Of a DNA stretch of 64,000 nt, positions 24,191 to 32,363 are shown piece by piece. The notes beneath the pieces are model-generated. The model saw only the letters and a list, made by a program, of their open reading frames with translations. It did not search any database and was not told the origin of the DNA. The first letter of the stretch is position 1, and each line of letters begins with the position of its first letter. The position numbers and the translations under genes were made by a program. The DNA is from Scandinavium sp002470465 (GTDB lineage Bacteria > Pseudomonadota > Gammaproteobacteria > Enterobacterales > Enterobacteriaceae). The stretch spans positions 124,001 through 188,000 of the forward strand of contig NZ_JBFLVD010000012.1 of assembly GCF_040750395.1 (NCBI RefSeq), written 5' to 3'.

Positions 24191-25693
24191 TTATTCGTTA
24201 ATGCGCGGATGCTGGTCCACCAGCGTTGAGCGTTTCGCCTGCAGCTCTTCAATCTCTGCATCAATATCTTCAATTTTCTGTTCGATATTGTCGTGATGCT
24301 CACGCAGAATTTCCTTCGCTTCCTGAATATCCGATGCCGCAGGGGTTGCGCCCTTCAGCGGTCGGTTGGCGGTTTCCTTCATGGTGATACCGGTCAGCAG
24401 TCCAACAACCGCAATCACCATCAGGTAATACGCAGGCATCATCAGATTCTGCGTGAACTCCACCAGCCATGCCGCCAGCGTTGGCGTCAGACCCGCAATC
24501 AGCACCGAAATGTTGAATGCGCTCGCCAGCGCGCTATAGCGGATATGCGTCGGGAACATCGCAGGCAACGACGACGCCATTACGCCGATAAAGCAGTTGA
24601 GGATCACCGCCAGCAGCAGCAAACCGGCAAAAATCAGCGCGGTCACGTTGCTGTTAATCATAATAAATGCCGGAATCGCACAGACGAACAGCAGCACGCT
24701 GCCCACCAGAATGAACGGACGACGGCCAAAACGGTCGCTCAGCATCCCGATAATCGGCTGCACAAACAGCATCCCGACCATGATGGCGATAATAATCAGC
24801 ACGCCGTGGTCTTCAGAGTAATGCAGGTTGTGTGACAGGTAGCTCGGCATGTAGGTCAGCAGCATGTAGTAGGTGACGTTAGTTGAAATCACCATCCCCA
24901 CGCAGACCAGCAGTGCACGCCAGTGCTTGGTTGCAATCTCTTTAAACGAGACTTTCGGCCCTTCCTGCAGACCCTGACGATCGCCCTGCTCCATTTTATC
25001 AACGTGCTGCTGGAACGCCGGGGTCTCTTCCAGCGCATGACGCAGGTAGAGGCCGATGATCCCAAGCGGCAGCGCCAGGAAGAACGGCAGACGCCAGCCC
25101 CAGTCGAGGAAGTTATCTTCACCAACAATGGTGGAGATCAGCACCACCAGGCCGGCACCGAGCACGAAGCCCGCAATCGAACCAAAGTCGAGCCAGCTGC
25201 CCATAAAGCCACGTTTACGGTCCGGAGAATACTCCGCCACGAAAATCGACGCGCCGGTGTACTCACCGCCTACCGAGAAGCCCTGTGCCATCTTACACAG
25301 CAGCAGCAGGATCGGTGCCCAGATACCAATCGTGGCGTAACCCGGTATCAGACCGATACAGAAGGTACTGAGCGACATGATAATAATGGTGATGGAGAGT
25401 ATTTTCTGACGACCGTATTTATCGCCTAACATCCCGAAGAACAGACCGCCAAGGGGGCGGATCAGGAAGGGAACGGAAAAGGTCCCTAAAGCGGCAATCA
25501 TCTGAACGCCGGGATCAGCATCCGGGAAGAAGACCTTACCGAGGGCATAAGCCACAAAGCCATAAACACCGAAATCGAACCATTCCATCGCATTACCGAG
25601 CGACGCGGCGGTAATCGCCTTGCGCAGCTTGCTGTCGTCGATGATGGTGACATCGCGCAGCGTAATCGGCTTAACTTTTTTCCTTTTTAGCAT
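24191..25693 (-). CDS. proP: Osmoregulatory proline/betaine:H+ symporter ProP
   Basis: A 500-residue major facilitator superfamily transporter with 12 membrane segments. The MFS loop motif appears as GDKYGRQKIL, and GGEYTGASIFVAEYSPDRKRG is typical of the metabolite:H+ symporter group. The C-terminal tail (about 455-500) is an antiparallel coiled coil, as in E. coli ProP, which tunes its osmotic set point. It imports proline, glycine betaine and ectoine at high osmolality. The start MLKRKKVKPI gives the E. coli length; an in-frame upstream extension lies in the promoter region. Confidence 0.97.
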   Translation of the reverse strand: MLKRKKVKPITLRDVTIIDDSKLRKAITAASLGNAMEWFDFGVYGFVAYALGKVFFPDADPGVQMIAALGTFSVPFLIRPLGGLFFGMLGDKYGRQKILSITIIIMSLSTFCIGLIPGYATIGIWAPILLLLCKMAQGFSVGGEYTGASIFVAEYSPDRKRGFMGSWLDFGSIAGFVLGAGLVVLISTIVGEDNFLDWGWRLPFFLALPLGIIGLYLRHALEETPAFQQHVDKMEQGDRQGLQEGPKVSFKEIATKHWRALLVCVGMVISTNVTYYMLLTYMPSYLSHNLHYSEDHGVLIIIAIMVGMLFVQPIIGMLSDRFGRRPFILVGSVLLFVCAIPAFIMINSNVTALIFAGLLLLAVILNCFIGVMASSLPAMFPTHIRYSALASAFNISVLIAGLTPTLAAWLVEFTQNLMMPAYYLMVIAVVGLLTGITMKETANRPLKGATPAASDIQEAKEILREHHDNIEQKIEDIDAEIEELQAKRSTLVDQHPRINE

Positions 25694-25939
25694 GTTGTCC
25701 TCATTAACTATCGCCGTGAGCGCACACCAGGGGAGACGAACGCAAAGGTTCGCGCGGGTGCGGTAGTGGGGCGGTAAAATGGCCGGGCCCCACATTTCAA
25801 GCGTAGCAGGTTTACTTACACTGGCTGCTCACAGCCTGTACAACCGAACCTGTTGACGCCTGCTCTGGCAGTAAAAGATTCTGACCAAAACCTCTATGTA
25901 TAGTGATACTTCCTTTCTTACCCTAACAGCGTTTATATG

Positions 25940-25955
25940 TGTGATCAACTTCACG
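25940..25955 (-). promoter_or_regulatory. CRP site of the proP P1 promoter
   Basis: TGTGA-TCAACT-TCACG matches the CRP consensus at 9 of 10 key bases. On the minus strand it is followed by ATATAAACGCTGTTAGGGTA, closely resembling the E. coli proP P1 region, where CRP represses. Confidence 0.72.
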
Positions 25956-26209
25956 AAAAATGTTACCCACTGTTAAGTTGATTCATGAAACGTCAAAAAG
26001 TTCAAATCAGCCCTAAGCCATTTCTTATTTTTGCCCCGATATTGCAGTTGCCAAAAACGTCGGCCTTTCCGCGCATTACGTATTACTAAGACTTTTATTT
26101 ACATCTTAAACAACCGCTTTTCACCAACGTTTCTTTACATATCTCTTACCCCCAACAACCTTAAAAATACATGCTTAAGGCTTTTCTCCGAATATGTGAT
26201 CAATACAAC

Positions 26210-26224
26210 TAAAACACTGTTTTA
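26210..26224. promoter_or_regulatory. KdgR-like operator upstream of kdgT
   Basis: TAAAACA-C-TGTTTTA is a perfect 7-bp dyad around one base and agrees with the AT-rich KdgR consensus (AAAYR-N-YRTTT core). It lies about 200 bases before kdgT, a known type of KdgR target. Confidence 0.68.
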
Positions 26225-26425
26225 TTTTAATTGAATTACTATTCCAATGATCGCATTATAGCGCCAGAGCAACACCACAGCGCGCTGCGCATAAAACCAG
26301 ACAAGCTACCTCTGCTTAGTTTTAATCATATAAACAAACAGATACCCGATCTCACGTCGGCCATTTTGTTGACCCTATTATTTATGTCTTCCCGGCCTCA
26401 AGGCTGTGGGAAGCGAGGACCGGAA

Positions 26426-27421
26426 ATGAAAATAAAAGCCACGATTGAACGCATCCCTGGCGGAATGATGTTAGTCCCGTTGCTGCTCGGGGCACTATTA
26501 AATACCCTCGCGCCGGACGCCGGAAATTATTTTGGGTCGTTCACAAAAGGCATGATTGGTGGAACGGTGCCGATCCTCGCCGTCTGGTTTTTCTGTATCG
26601 GCGCCTCGATTGATTTACGTGCCACCGGTACGGTATTGCGCAAATCCGGCACGCTGGTGCTCACCAAAATAGCGGTCGCATGGGTGGTGGCAATGATTGC
26701 CGCAGCCTTTATTCCGGACGAAGGGATTCAGACCGGCTTCTTCGCCGGATTATCCGTACTGGCGCTGGTATCCGCCATGGACATGACCAACGGTGGCCTG
26801 TATGCCAGCCTGATGAATCAGTACGGCTCAAAAGAAGAATCAGGTGCTTTCGTGCTGATGTCTCTGGAGTCCGGCCCGCTGATGACCATGGTGATCCTCG
26901 GATCCGCAGGCCTTGCCTCCTTTGAGCCGCACCACTTTATCGGTGCCGTACTGCCCTTCCTGATTGGCTTTGCGCTGGGCAACCTCGACCACGATCTGCG
27001 CGCCTTCTTCAGCAAGGCAACGCCAGTGCTGATTCCGTTCTTCGGCTTCGCACTCGGCAACACCATCAATCTGAGCGTCATCATGGACACCGGCCTGCTG
27101 GGCATTGTGCTTGGCGTGGCGGTGATTATCATCACGGGCATTCCGTTGATCATTGCCGACCGGGTGATTGGCGGCGGGAACGGGACTGCGGGCGTCGCGG
27201 CCTCTTCAGCGGCAGGCGCGGCGGTGGCAAACCCGGTGATTATCGCTCAGATCAACCCGGCCTTTGAACCGGTTGCCGCCTCGGCAACGGCGCTGGTGGC
27301 CGCAAGCGTAATTGTCACCGCGATTCTGGTGCCGATTATTACCGCGCTCTATGCCAAACGCTTCGGCAATCTACCAACAAAGCAGCCGGAAGCTGTGGCA
27401 GCAGAATCTCTTCACCATTAA
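26426..27421 (+). CDS. kdgT: 2-keto-3-deoxygluconate permease KdgT
   Basis: A 331-residue inner-membrane proton symporter for 2-keto-3-deoxygluconate, an intermediate of pectin and hexuronate breakdown. It has about ten hydrophobic segments, with conserved blocks IPGGMMLVPLLLGALLNT at the N-terminus and MDMTNGGLYASLMNQYG near 113-129. The start MKIKATIERIPGG agrees with the family and follows GAGGACCGGAA. No 2-keto-3-deoxygluconate kinase or aldolase gene adjoins it, so it would act as a scattered member of a KdgR regulon. Confidence 0.94.
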   Translation: MKIKATIERIPGGMMLVPLLLGALLNTLAPDAGNYFGSFTKGMIGGTVPILAVWFFCIGASIDLRATGTVLRKSGTLVLTKIAVAWVVAMIAAAFIPDEGIQTGFFAGLSVLALVSAMDMTNGGLYASLMNQYGSKEESGAFVLMSLESGPLMTMVILGSAGLASFEPHHFIGAVLPFLIGFALGNLDHDLRAFFSKATPVLIPFFGFALGNTINLSVIMDTGLLGIVLGVAVIIITGIPLIIADRVIGGGNGTAGVAASSAAGAAVANPVIIAQINPAFEPVAASATALVAASVIVTAILVPIITALYAKRFGNLPTKQPEAVAAESLHH

Positions 27422-27427
27422 TAAGAC

Positions 27428-27511
27428 ACACGCCGGGTGGCGGTTCCGCCTTACCCGGCCTACGAAACAGGCAATTTTATCGCATGCCGGGCAAACGAAG
27501 TGCCGCCCGGC
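27428..27511. repeat. REP pair (BIME)
   Basis: Inverted units CGCCGGGTGGCGGTTCCGCC / TTACCCGGCCTACG and GCCGGGCAAACGAAGTGCCGCCCGGC in the convergent kdgT-yjcZ gap. Confidence 0.85.
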
Positions 27512-27513
27512 AA

Positions 27514-28386
27514 TCAAACCTCATCCACAAACAGCTCTTCGATCATCGCGTCCACCAGACGAGCCGCTGAACAAAGCCGTGGCATCCCCAGCGTCACCGG
27601 CTGCCAGGTTTGCGTCACCGACCAGCACACGGGCTGACGCACTGCATCACAGCGGCTGCCAAGCCACGCCAGCATCTCTTTATAATCCATCAGGCCAGGT
27701 GACGTGGGCGAAGCCAGCCACTGGTGGTAAAAATGGCGCGTTTCCGTCGCCGCGCCGATGCCTTCGGCGAGATACTGTGACGTCATTTTTCGCAGGCTGT
27801 CTCTCAGCAGGCCTCGCACCCCGGCATTCGCCAGCCGCCAGGCATCACCAAATGCGCCCCAGCGCAGCTCCTCCAGCACAATGAAACAGCGCCCTGCCAG
27901 CGACCAGCCGTCATACTGTCCGGCGTGCCAGCGGGTAAACACCTCGTCGCTGTGCTGGCCCGACTCAACCATCAGCCCACGCTGTGTCAGCGCACGCTGC
28001 TTGTATTCGGCACGCTGGCTAAACTGCTCGCTGACCAGGCCATATTGCTGGCGCAGCTCCGGCGAGCCGTGGCTTCTGGTCTGTAAAAGCTGTAAATAGC
28101 GGCTCATGCGCGCCAGCGCCAGATGACCGGGATCGAACTGGCTGGCGAGCTTCTCCGCAAGGCCGAGACGCATGACGGGGTTATCGCTAAACAGCCCCGC
28201 CACGGACCACGGCCGCAGATGGGTCTGCGCCACGATCTCATTCATCAGACGCTCACGAAACTGTTGCTGCTGGGGGGCGAGGGTGTGCTGCCGGGGGTTT
28301 TCTATCCCCAGCACCAGATCGACCATAAATCGGGCATGGAGGGATTCAAGCCAGCGGCCCGGCCCCTCCAGCAATCGCGTGTTCAT
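27514..28386 (-). CDS. yjcZ: YjcZ family protein downstream of crfC
   Basis: A 290-residue soluble protein, mostly helical by composition, matching the E. coli gene yjcZ that sits in the same place after crfC. No catalytic motif is visible. It overlaps the crfC end by four bases (ATGA), so the two are translationally coupled and their products may act together. Function is unknown. Confidence 0.85.
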   Translation of the reverse strand: MNTRLLEGPGRWLESLHARFMVDLVLGIENPRQHTLAPQQQQFRERLMNEIVAQTHLRPWSVAGLFSDNPVMRLGLAEKLASQFDPGHLALARMSRYLQLLQTRSHGSPELRQQYGLVSEQFSQRAEYKQRALTQRGLMVESGQHSDEVFTRWHAGQYDGWSLAGRCFIVLEELRWGAFGDAWRLANAGVRGLLRDSLRKMTSQYLAEGIGAATETRHFYHQWLASPTSPGLMDYKEMLAWLGSRCDAVRQPVCWSVTQTWQPVTLGMPRLCSAARLVDAMIEELFVDEV

Positions 28387-30716
28387 CTCTGTTCAGCCGC
28401 AAAAAGGGTTTGAATATCATCGCGCAACAGGCGCGCATCCTCTTCAATCCAGCGTACCGTTGCCAGGCCCTGCGTGAGCTGCTGGCAAAGGGCGTTTACC
28501 GTGGACTGATGCTGCTGGCGTAACGTCAGGCTCTCCTGCAAACTTTTCTGCAAACCACCCAGGCTTTGTGAAAACTCGGCAAAGAAGGCCGTCATGCCCG
28601 CCGTAACAGAGACATCGACATCCGCCGCCAAAGCTTTAAGGATTTGTGCGCAGAAGGTCGACACGCTGTCAATAATTCGCCCCTTAATGGCATCAACATC
28701 AACGATATAGCGCGTTTTTGTCATCACCCAGGTGTCCGAGCCCCAGTTCGGATTGTTCAGCCAGCGGCTGACCGTTTCCCGCACCCCGCCGCGCACGTTG
28801 CCCATTGGCAAATCTTCGGTCGCAACGGTGCCGTTAAACCACTGCGGCATAGTGATTTGCAGGGAGCCTGACTGAAATACCGGGAGCGCTATCCGCGTGC
28901 GGAACCCGGCACGCTGCAGCTCCTCTTTTACGTGAGATTCAATCGGCCTGAGCGCGTCGTCCAGCGAGCGGCTTAGCGACGTTTCCAACTGGCCCAGGCG
29001 CAGCGACAGCTCGCGAATCAGGCTTTGCTGGCAGGTGAATACCGTGCTTTCACAATCGGCGCGAATAAGGCTAAGCAGACGGTGCGCTTGCGCCTCGTCC
29101 TCCAGAATCAACTCACCACGGTTATTCTGCTGCGACCCGTTCACCTCCACTCCGTTGGCAAGACTCATCACCCGCAGATTCTCGACGCTAAAGCAGCGCT
29201 CAATCAGCTGTAAAATTTCCTGTTGTTGCCCGCTAATAAAGGCTTCTGCGGCCTCCATCGCCTGCCCGACTTCATGACTTATCTCTTCACTGACCACGCG
29301 CTGGCGCCCCCCAAACTGCGCCATATCCTCTTCCAGACGGGCAATATTCTCCTGAAGCTGCCCGGCGGCCATCGTCAGCCCTTGCAGGCGAAACTCCAGG
29401 AAATCCCGTGCATTTTGTGAGTAGTTCAGCAGCTTATGCGAGGCCGAACGCAATGCGAACAGCGAGGCGTTGGCGTGGGCCGCGTGCAGCAGCTTATTGA
29501 TCGGCTTTTCGAACAGAGAGTCTTCCCACAGCAGATCGGCGGCATGGCGAATATGAGGAACATCATCCAGATCGGCGGTGCGCCAGCGTCGCCCCAGCGC
29601 CGCCTCGGCAAAATCCTGCACCCAGCGCTGCTCCTGATGATCGGGCAGTTTTCCGTAGATATTCAGCTCATGGCGGGCACGGTTGGCCAGATAGCCCCAC
29701 ATCGATGACACCGGGAAAATCTGCCCCGGCGTGATAAACCCTTTCATCAGCGTGCCGGAAATCATCGCCCGAACCTGGTCTTCATCGTCGCTGTTGCGAT
29801 CCTTCTGATCGAACTTATTAACCAGCGCATACAGCGGCACCGACTTGCTGATCGCGGCAATGGCCTGGCGCACTTCCTGATCGGAAATCGACTTCAGCTG
29901 GGTGTAGTCCATCACCGCCAGCACCGCGGAGGCGCGGGCCAGCTGTTCGTTGAGCATTTTTTGCAGATGTGGCTGCCCGGCCTCATTTGGCCCCGGCGTG
30001 TCCAGAAGCGTCAGTTGCCCGGCGTTTTTACCCAGCCCCGCCAGATGAACAAATTCCACCTCAATCACCGGAATATGCTCAATTGCCGCGTAGTCGGCAA
30101 AGGGAAAATCAACGTCCATTGCCCGGGAGAGGCGCACCAGATCGTTGAGGCTTTTCAGACACTGAAAAATAGGCTGCGCGCCGAGATAATGTTTTTCAAA
30201 CGCGACACCGCCGATAATACGTTCGAGCAGCGCGTTCATGTCCTTATCAATTTCTAACTTAAGCGCCAGCTTTGTTCTGTCGACGTAGCCGAGTTTCTCC
30301 TGCAGCTCGTGCATTAAACGTTCTATGGGTTCCACATGAATAAAGTTCAGTACGGGTTCTTTTTGACCCGGCGCATGACGAATAAGCGTTGGTAGTGCCG
30401 TCATCGGGCGATTACGGTTGGGTAAAACCTCAGTGCCGACAATGGCATTAATGGTGGTGGACTTTCCCGCTTTCATTGTGCCGACAATGGCCAGCACCAT
30501 TTCCAGACGGGTAATTTTACGCAGCTCGTTATTCAGCATGCCCTGCTGCGTAGTCAATAAATGCGTTCCCGGATGACGTTCTGGCGCCCCCGTCAGGGCC
30601 TGTACGTCGCTCAACGCATGGCCCGGAAGTCCGCTCACGGTATCGAGATGTCGTAATGCCAGCTGAAGCAAACGCTCAGCTTCCTGACTCAGTTCAAATA
30701 TTGTCTGTGTGTACAT
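28383..30716 (-). CDS. crfC: Dynamin-like GTPase, clamp-binding factor CrfC
   Basis: A 777-residue dynamin-family protein; E. coli CrfC (742) binds the DNA polymerase sliding clamp and helps keep sister replication forks together. P-loop GTMKAGKST is at residues 79-87, with a switch region DTPGPNEAG and specificity motif NKFDQKD. The N-terminus (MYTQTIFELSQEAERLLQLA) has the position of the E. coli clamp-binding segment. The helical C-terminal half is divergent and about 35 residues longer. An ATG start with AAGGGAA upstream begins the crfC-yjcZ operon. Confidence 0.92.
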   Translation of the reverse strand: MYTQTIFELSQEAERLLQLALRHLDTVSGLPGHALSDVQALTGAPERHPGTHLLTTQQGMLNNELRKITRLEMVLAIVGTMKAGKSTTINAIVGTEVLPNRNRPMTALPTLIRHAPGQKEPVLNFIHVEPIERLMHELQEKLGYVDRTKLALKLEIDKDMNALLERIIGGVAFEKHYLGAQPIFQCLKSLNDLVRLSRAMDVDFPFADYAAIEHIPVIEVEFVHLAGLGKNAGQLTLLDTPGPNEAGQPHLQKMLNEQLARASAVLAVMDYTQLKSISDQEVRQAIAAISKSVPLYALVNKFDQKDRNSDDEDQVRAMISGTLMKGFITPGQIFPVSSMWGYLANRARHELNIYGKLPDHQEQRWVQDFAEAALGRRWRTADLDDVPHIRHAADLLWEDSLFEKPINKLLHAAHANASLFALRSASHKLLNYSQNARDFLEFRLQGLTMAAGQLQENIARLEEDMAQFGGRQRVVSEEISHEVGQAMEAAEAFISGQQQEILQLIERCFSVENLRVMSLANGVEVNGSQQNNRGELILEDEAQAHRLLSLIRADCESTVFTCQQSLIRELSLRLGQLETSLSRSLDDALRPIESHVKEELQRAGFRTRIALPVFQSGSLQITMPQWFNGTVATEDLPMGNVRGGVRETVSRWLNNPNWGSDTWVMTKTRYIVDVDAIKGRIIDSVSTFCAQILKALAADVDVSVTAGMTAFFAEFSQSLGGLQKSLQESLTLRQQHQSTVNALCQQLTQGLATVRWIEEDARLLRDDIQTLFAAEQR

Positions 30717-31146
30717 GGTTAAAGTATTCCCTTAACGCAAATTTAATAACTTTTATTAGTCAGACTTTTTTATTTCCCGATTTTAATTTCTTATATAATT
30801 ATCCGTACCCACGGCAGAATTCGCAGAGCGTAAACAATCAGGAGATATACAGAGTAGCGCCATACGCCACATCCGACAGGATATATTGCGTATAAACTTC
30901 CTGACGAAAGAGCAAGAATAAGATAGCGCCGGGTAATAATCAGATATGTGATCTTCACCATAACGTAAACTGCATTTGTCGGCAATTTGGAAACGGAGAA
31001 ATTTGTACAGACGGAGGCTGATGTTACAAAGCCGAAGGTAAATAGTCCCGACAAGCATGGGGATATGCAGTATAATACTCATACTTTTAGCGCTCAGCGG
31101 CAGTTTCTCCGGTCTGTGGCGCATTTTCAATTATTATGAGGTTCCT
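30717..31146. other. Divergent crfC-yjdM gap
   Basis: About 430 bases. The crfC side is AT-rich; the yjdM promoter lies at 31048-31076. On the minus strand a hydrophobic frame of up to 87 codons (30791-31054, with a stretch like YLIITRRYLILALSS) could encode a small membrane protein, but it has no clear ribosome site and I recognise no relative. I leave it uncalled. Confidence 0.5.
31048..31076 (+). promoter_or_regulatory. Candidate promoter of yjdM
   Basis: CCGACA, a 17-base spacer, then a perfect TATAAT, about 70 bases upstream of the yjdM start. Confidence 0.65.
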
Positions 31147-31482
31147 ATGTCTCTGCCACATTGCCCAAAATGCAACTCTGAATATACCTATGAAGACAAC
31201 GGCATGTTTATCTGCCCGGAATGCGCCCACGAATGGAACGACGCCGAGCCTGCTCAGGACAGCGATGCGCTTATCGTGAAAGACGCAAACGGCAACCTGC
31301 TGGCCGACGGCGACAGCGTCACCGTGGTAAAAGACCTGAAAGTGAAAGGCAGCTCTTCGATGCTTAAAATCGGCACAAAAGTGAAGAATATCCGCCTCGT
31401 TGAGGGCGATCACAACATCGACTGCAAAATTGACGGTTTTGGCCCGATGAAGCTGAAATCCGAGTTCGTGAAGAAAAACTGA
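31147..31482 (+). CDS. yjdM: Zinc-ribbon protein YjdM (PhnA family)
   Basis: A 111-residue cytosolic protein. The N-terminal zinc ribbon has two Cys pairs (CPKC at about 6-9 and CPEC at about 24-27), followed by a beta-rich PhnA domain. It was once called PhnA because it lies upstream of the phn genes, but it is not required for phosphonate use. It matches E. coli YjdM in length. An earlier in-frame start overlaps the promoter and is rejected. Confidence 0.95.
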   Translation: MSLPHCPKCNSEYTYEDNGMFICPECAHEWNDAEPAQDSDALIVKDANGNLLADGDSVTVVKDLKVKGSSSMLKIGTKVKNIRLVEGDHNIDCKIDGFGPMKLKSEFVKKN

Positions 31483-31494
31483 TCCCTCGACACG

Positions 31495-31585
31495 ATCGCC
31501 CGGTGGTGGCCACGCCTTACCGGGCCTGTGAGGTAATGCTGGTTTTGTAGGCCCGGCAAACAACGTGCCGCCGGGCATTTCCTCC
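31495..31585. repeat. REP pair (BIME)
   Basis: Units GCCCGGTGGTGGCCACGCC / TTACCGGGCCTG and TTTTGTAGGCCCGGCAAAC...GCCGCCGGGC between yjdM and yjdN. Confidence 0.82.
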
Positions 31586-31629
31586 CGCCGCCCCAACTTT
31601 TACCGCCTGGTTACTTTTCCATCACATAG

Positions 31630-31638
31630 CTACACTTA
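31630..31638 (+). promoter_or_regulatory. Candidate sigma-S type -10 element of yjdN
   Basis: CTACACTTA, identical to the elements before blc and cbpA, about 30 bases upstream of the yjdN start. Confidence 0.45.
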
Positions 31639-31667
31639 CCGGGTCAATTCAGACCGAGGTCGTGGTT

Positions 31668-32099
31668 ATGCCTTTAAGTCCCTACATCTCTTTTGCCGGT
31701 AACTGCAAAGAAGCCCACGCTTTTTATCAGCAGGCGCTAAACGCAGAAGTCGGTTACGTCATTACCTTTGGTGAAATGCCAAAATCGGAAAACAGCGACG
31801 AAGACTGTCCGTCCGCCCTGTCTTTTCCGCCCGAGGCTATCGCCCACTCCAACGTACGTATCGCGGGCAGCGACATCATGATGAGCGACGGCACGCCTGG
31901 CAGCGTCAGCTATTCCGGCTTCACGCTGGTACTCGACACTCAGGACGTCAACGAAGGGAAGCGCTGGTTCGATGGGCTCGCGCAGGGAGGCAAGGTCGAA
32001 ATGGACTGGCAGGAAACCTTCTGGGCACACGGATTTGGCAAAGTCGTCGATCAATTCGGCGTGCCGTGGATGATAAACGTCGTCAAACAGCAGCAGTAA
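31668..32099 (+). CDS. yjdN: VOC-superfamily (glyoxalase-like) protein YjdN
   Basis: A 143-residue protein of the vicinal oxygen chelate fold (PhnB type), with the typical SPYISFAGNCKEAHAFYQ start and GSDIMMSDGTPG. The C-terminal block QETFWAHGFGKVVDQFGVPW is conserved. Function is unknown; it is a long-standing neighbour of the phn genes without a proven role in phosphonate use. ATG 31668 follows GAGGTCGTGGTT and is preferred over a GTG two codons upstream. Confidence 0.93.
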   Translation: MPLSPYISFAGNCKEAHAFYQQALNAEVGYVITFGEMPKSENSDEDCPSALSFPPEAIAHSNVRIAGSDIMMSDGTPGSVSYSGFTLVLDTQDVNEGKRWFDGLAQGGKVEMDWQETFWAHGFGKVVDQFGVPWMINVVKQQQ

Positions 32100-32107
32100 C
32101 CTCCTTC

Positions 32108-32127
32108 AGGGCGAGGCCACTCGCCCT
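32108..32127 (+). terminator. Hairpin after yjdN
   Basis: Perfect stem AGGGCGAG / CTCGCCCT with a GCCA loop, but no T-run, so termination would be weak. Confidence 0.45.
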
Positions 32128-32180
32128 GTCACACGACTCACCTTAACTCTTCATCTCTCAGTCACCGTGCCTTAACGGCG

Positions 32181-32200
32181 CTGTCATATTGCCTCGTCAC
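32181..32200 (+). promoter_or_regulatory. Candidate Pho box upstream of phnF
   Basis: CTGTCATATTG followed by a shifted CTCGTCAC resembles tandem 11-base PhoB repeats, with the second unit off by one or two bases. A further AGTCACC lies at 32160. If real, it is the phosphate-starvation promoter of this cluster, with the palindromic element lying between it and phnF. Confidence 0.4.
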
Positions 32201-32213
32201 GATGTGGACAATT

Positions 32214-32328
32214 CCCCCTCACCCCGCCCCTCTCCCCGGAGGGGCAAGGGAGAAAAACCACTGCACCTTGTTATACCGAAGCACCTTACTGTTCCCTCTC
32301 CCTTACAGGGAGAGGGCTAGGGTGAGGA
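32214..32328. repeat. Complete 115-bp CCCTCTCCC palindromic element upstream of phnF
   Basis: Left half CCCCTCACCCCGCCCCTCTCC with its complementary arm GGAGGGGCAAGGGAGA. A spacer of about 45 bases is followed by the right half TTCCCTCTCCC...GGGAGAGGGCTAGGGTGAGGA. The ends are inverted repeats of each other, and each half is itself a hairpin. Confidence 0.85.
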
Positions 32329-32363
32329 TTACAGGCCAGGCATACGTTGAAGAGGTCTACCTT

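Larger units (their letters stand above)
25694..26425. other. Divergent proP-kdgT regulatory region
   Basis: About 730 bases without a supported gene. The proP side holds the CRP site at 25940. The middle (26030-26230) is AT-rich, and the kdgT side holds a KdgR-like box at 26210. A frame in phase with kdgT runs back to 26231, but it lacks a ribosome site and extends the protein by 65 residues that kdgT relatives do not have. Confidence 0.6.

Noticed and set aside
26231..26425. 65-codon N-terminal extension of kdgT
   Set aside because: No ribosome site, contains the spacing between operator and gene, and family members start at MKIKATIERIPGG.
30791..31054. Hydrophobic minus-strand frame of up to 87 codons between crfC and yjdM
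   Set aside because: Membrane-like composition is suggestive, but the start lacks a ribosome site and the region also serves as the yjdM promoter.
32202..32363. N-terminal extension of phnF through the palindromic element
   Set aside because: The translated part is repeat-derived, and PhnF relatives start at the MINLSRHPTSYPTRY position.
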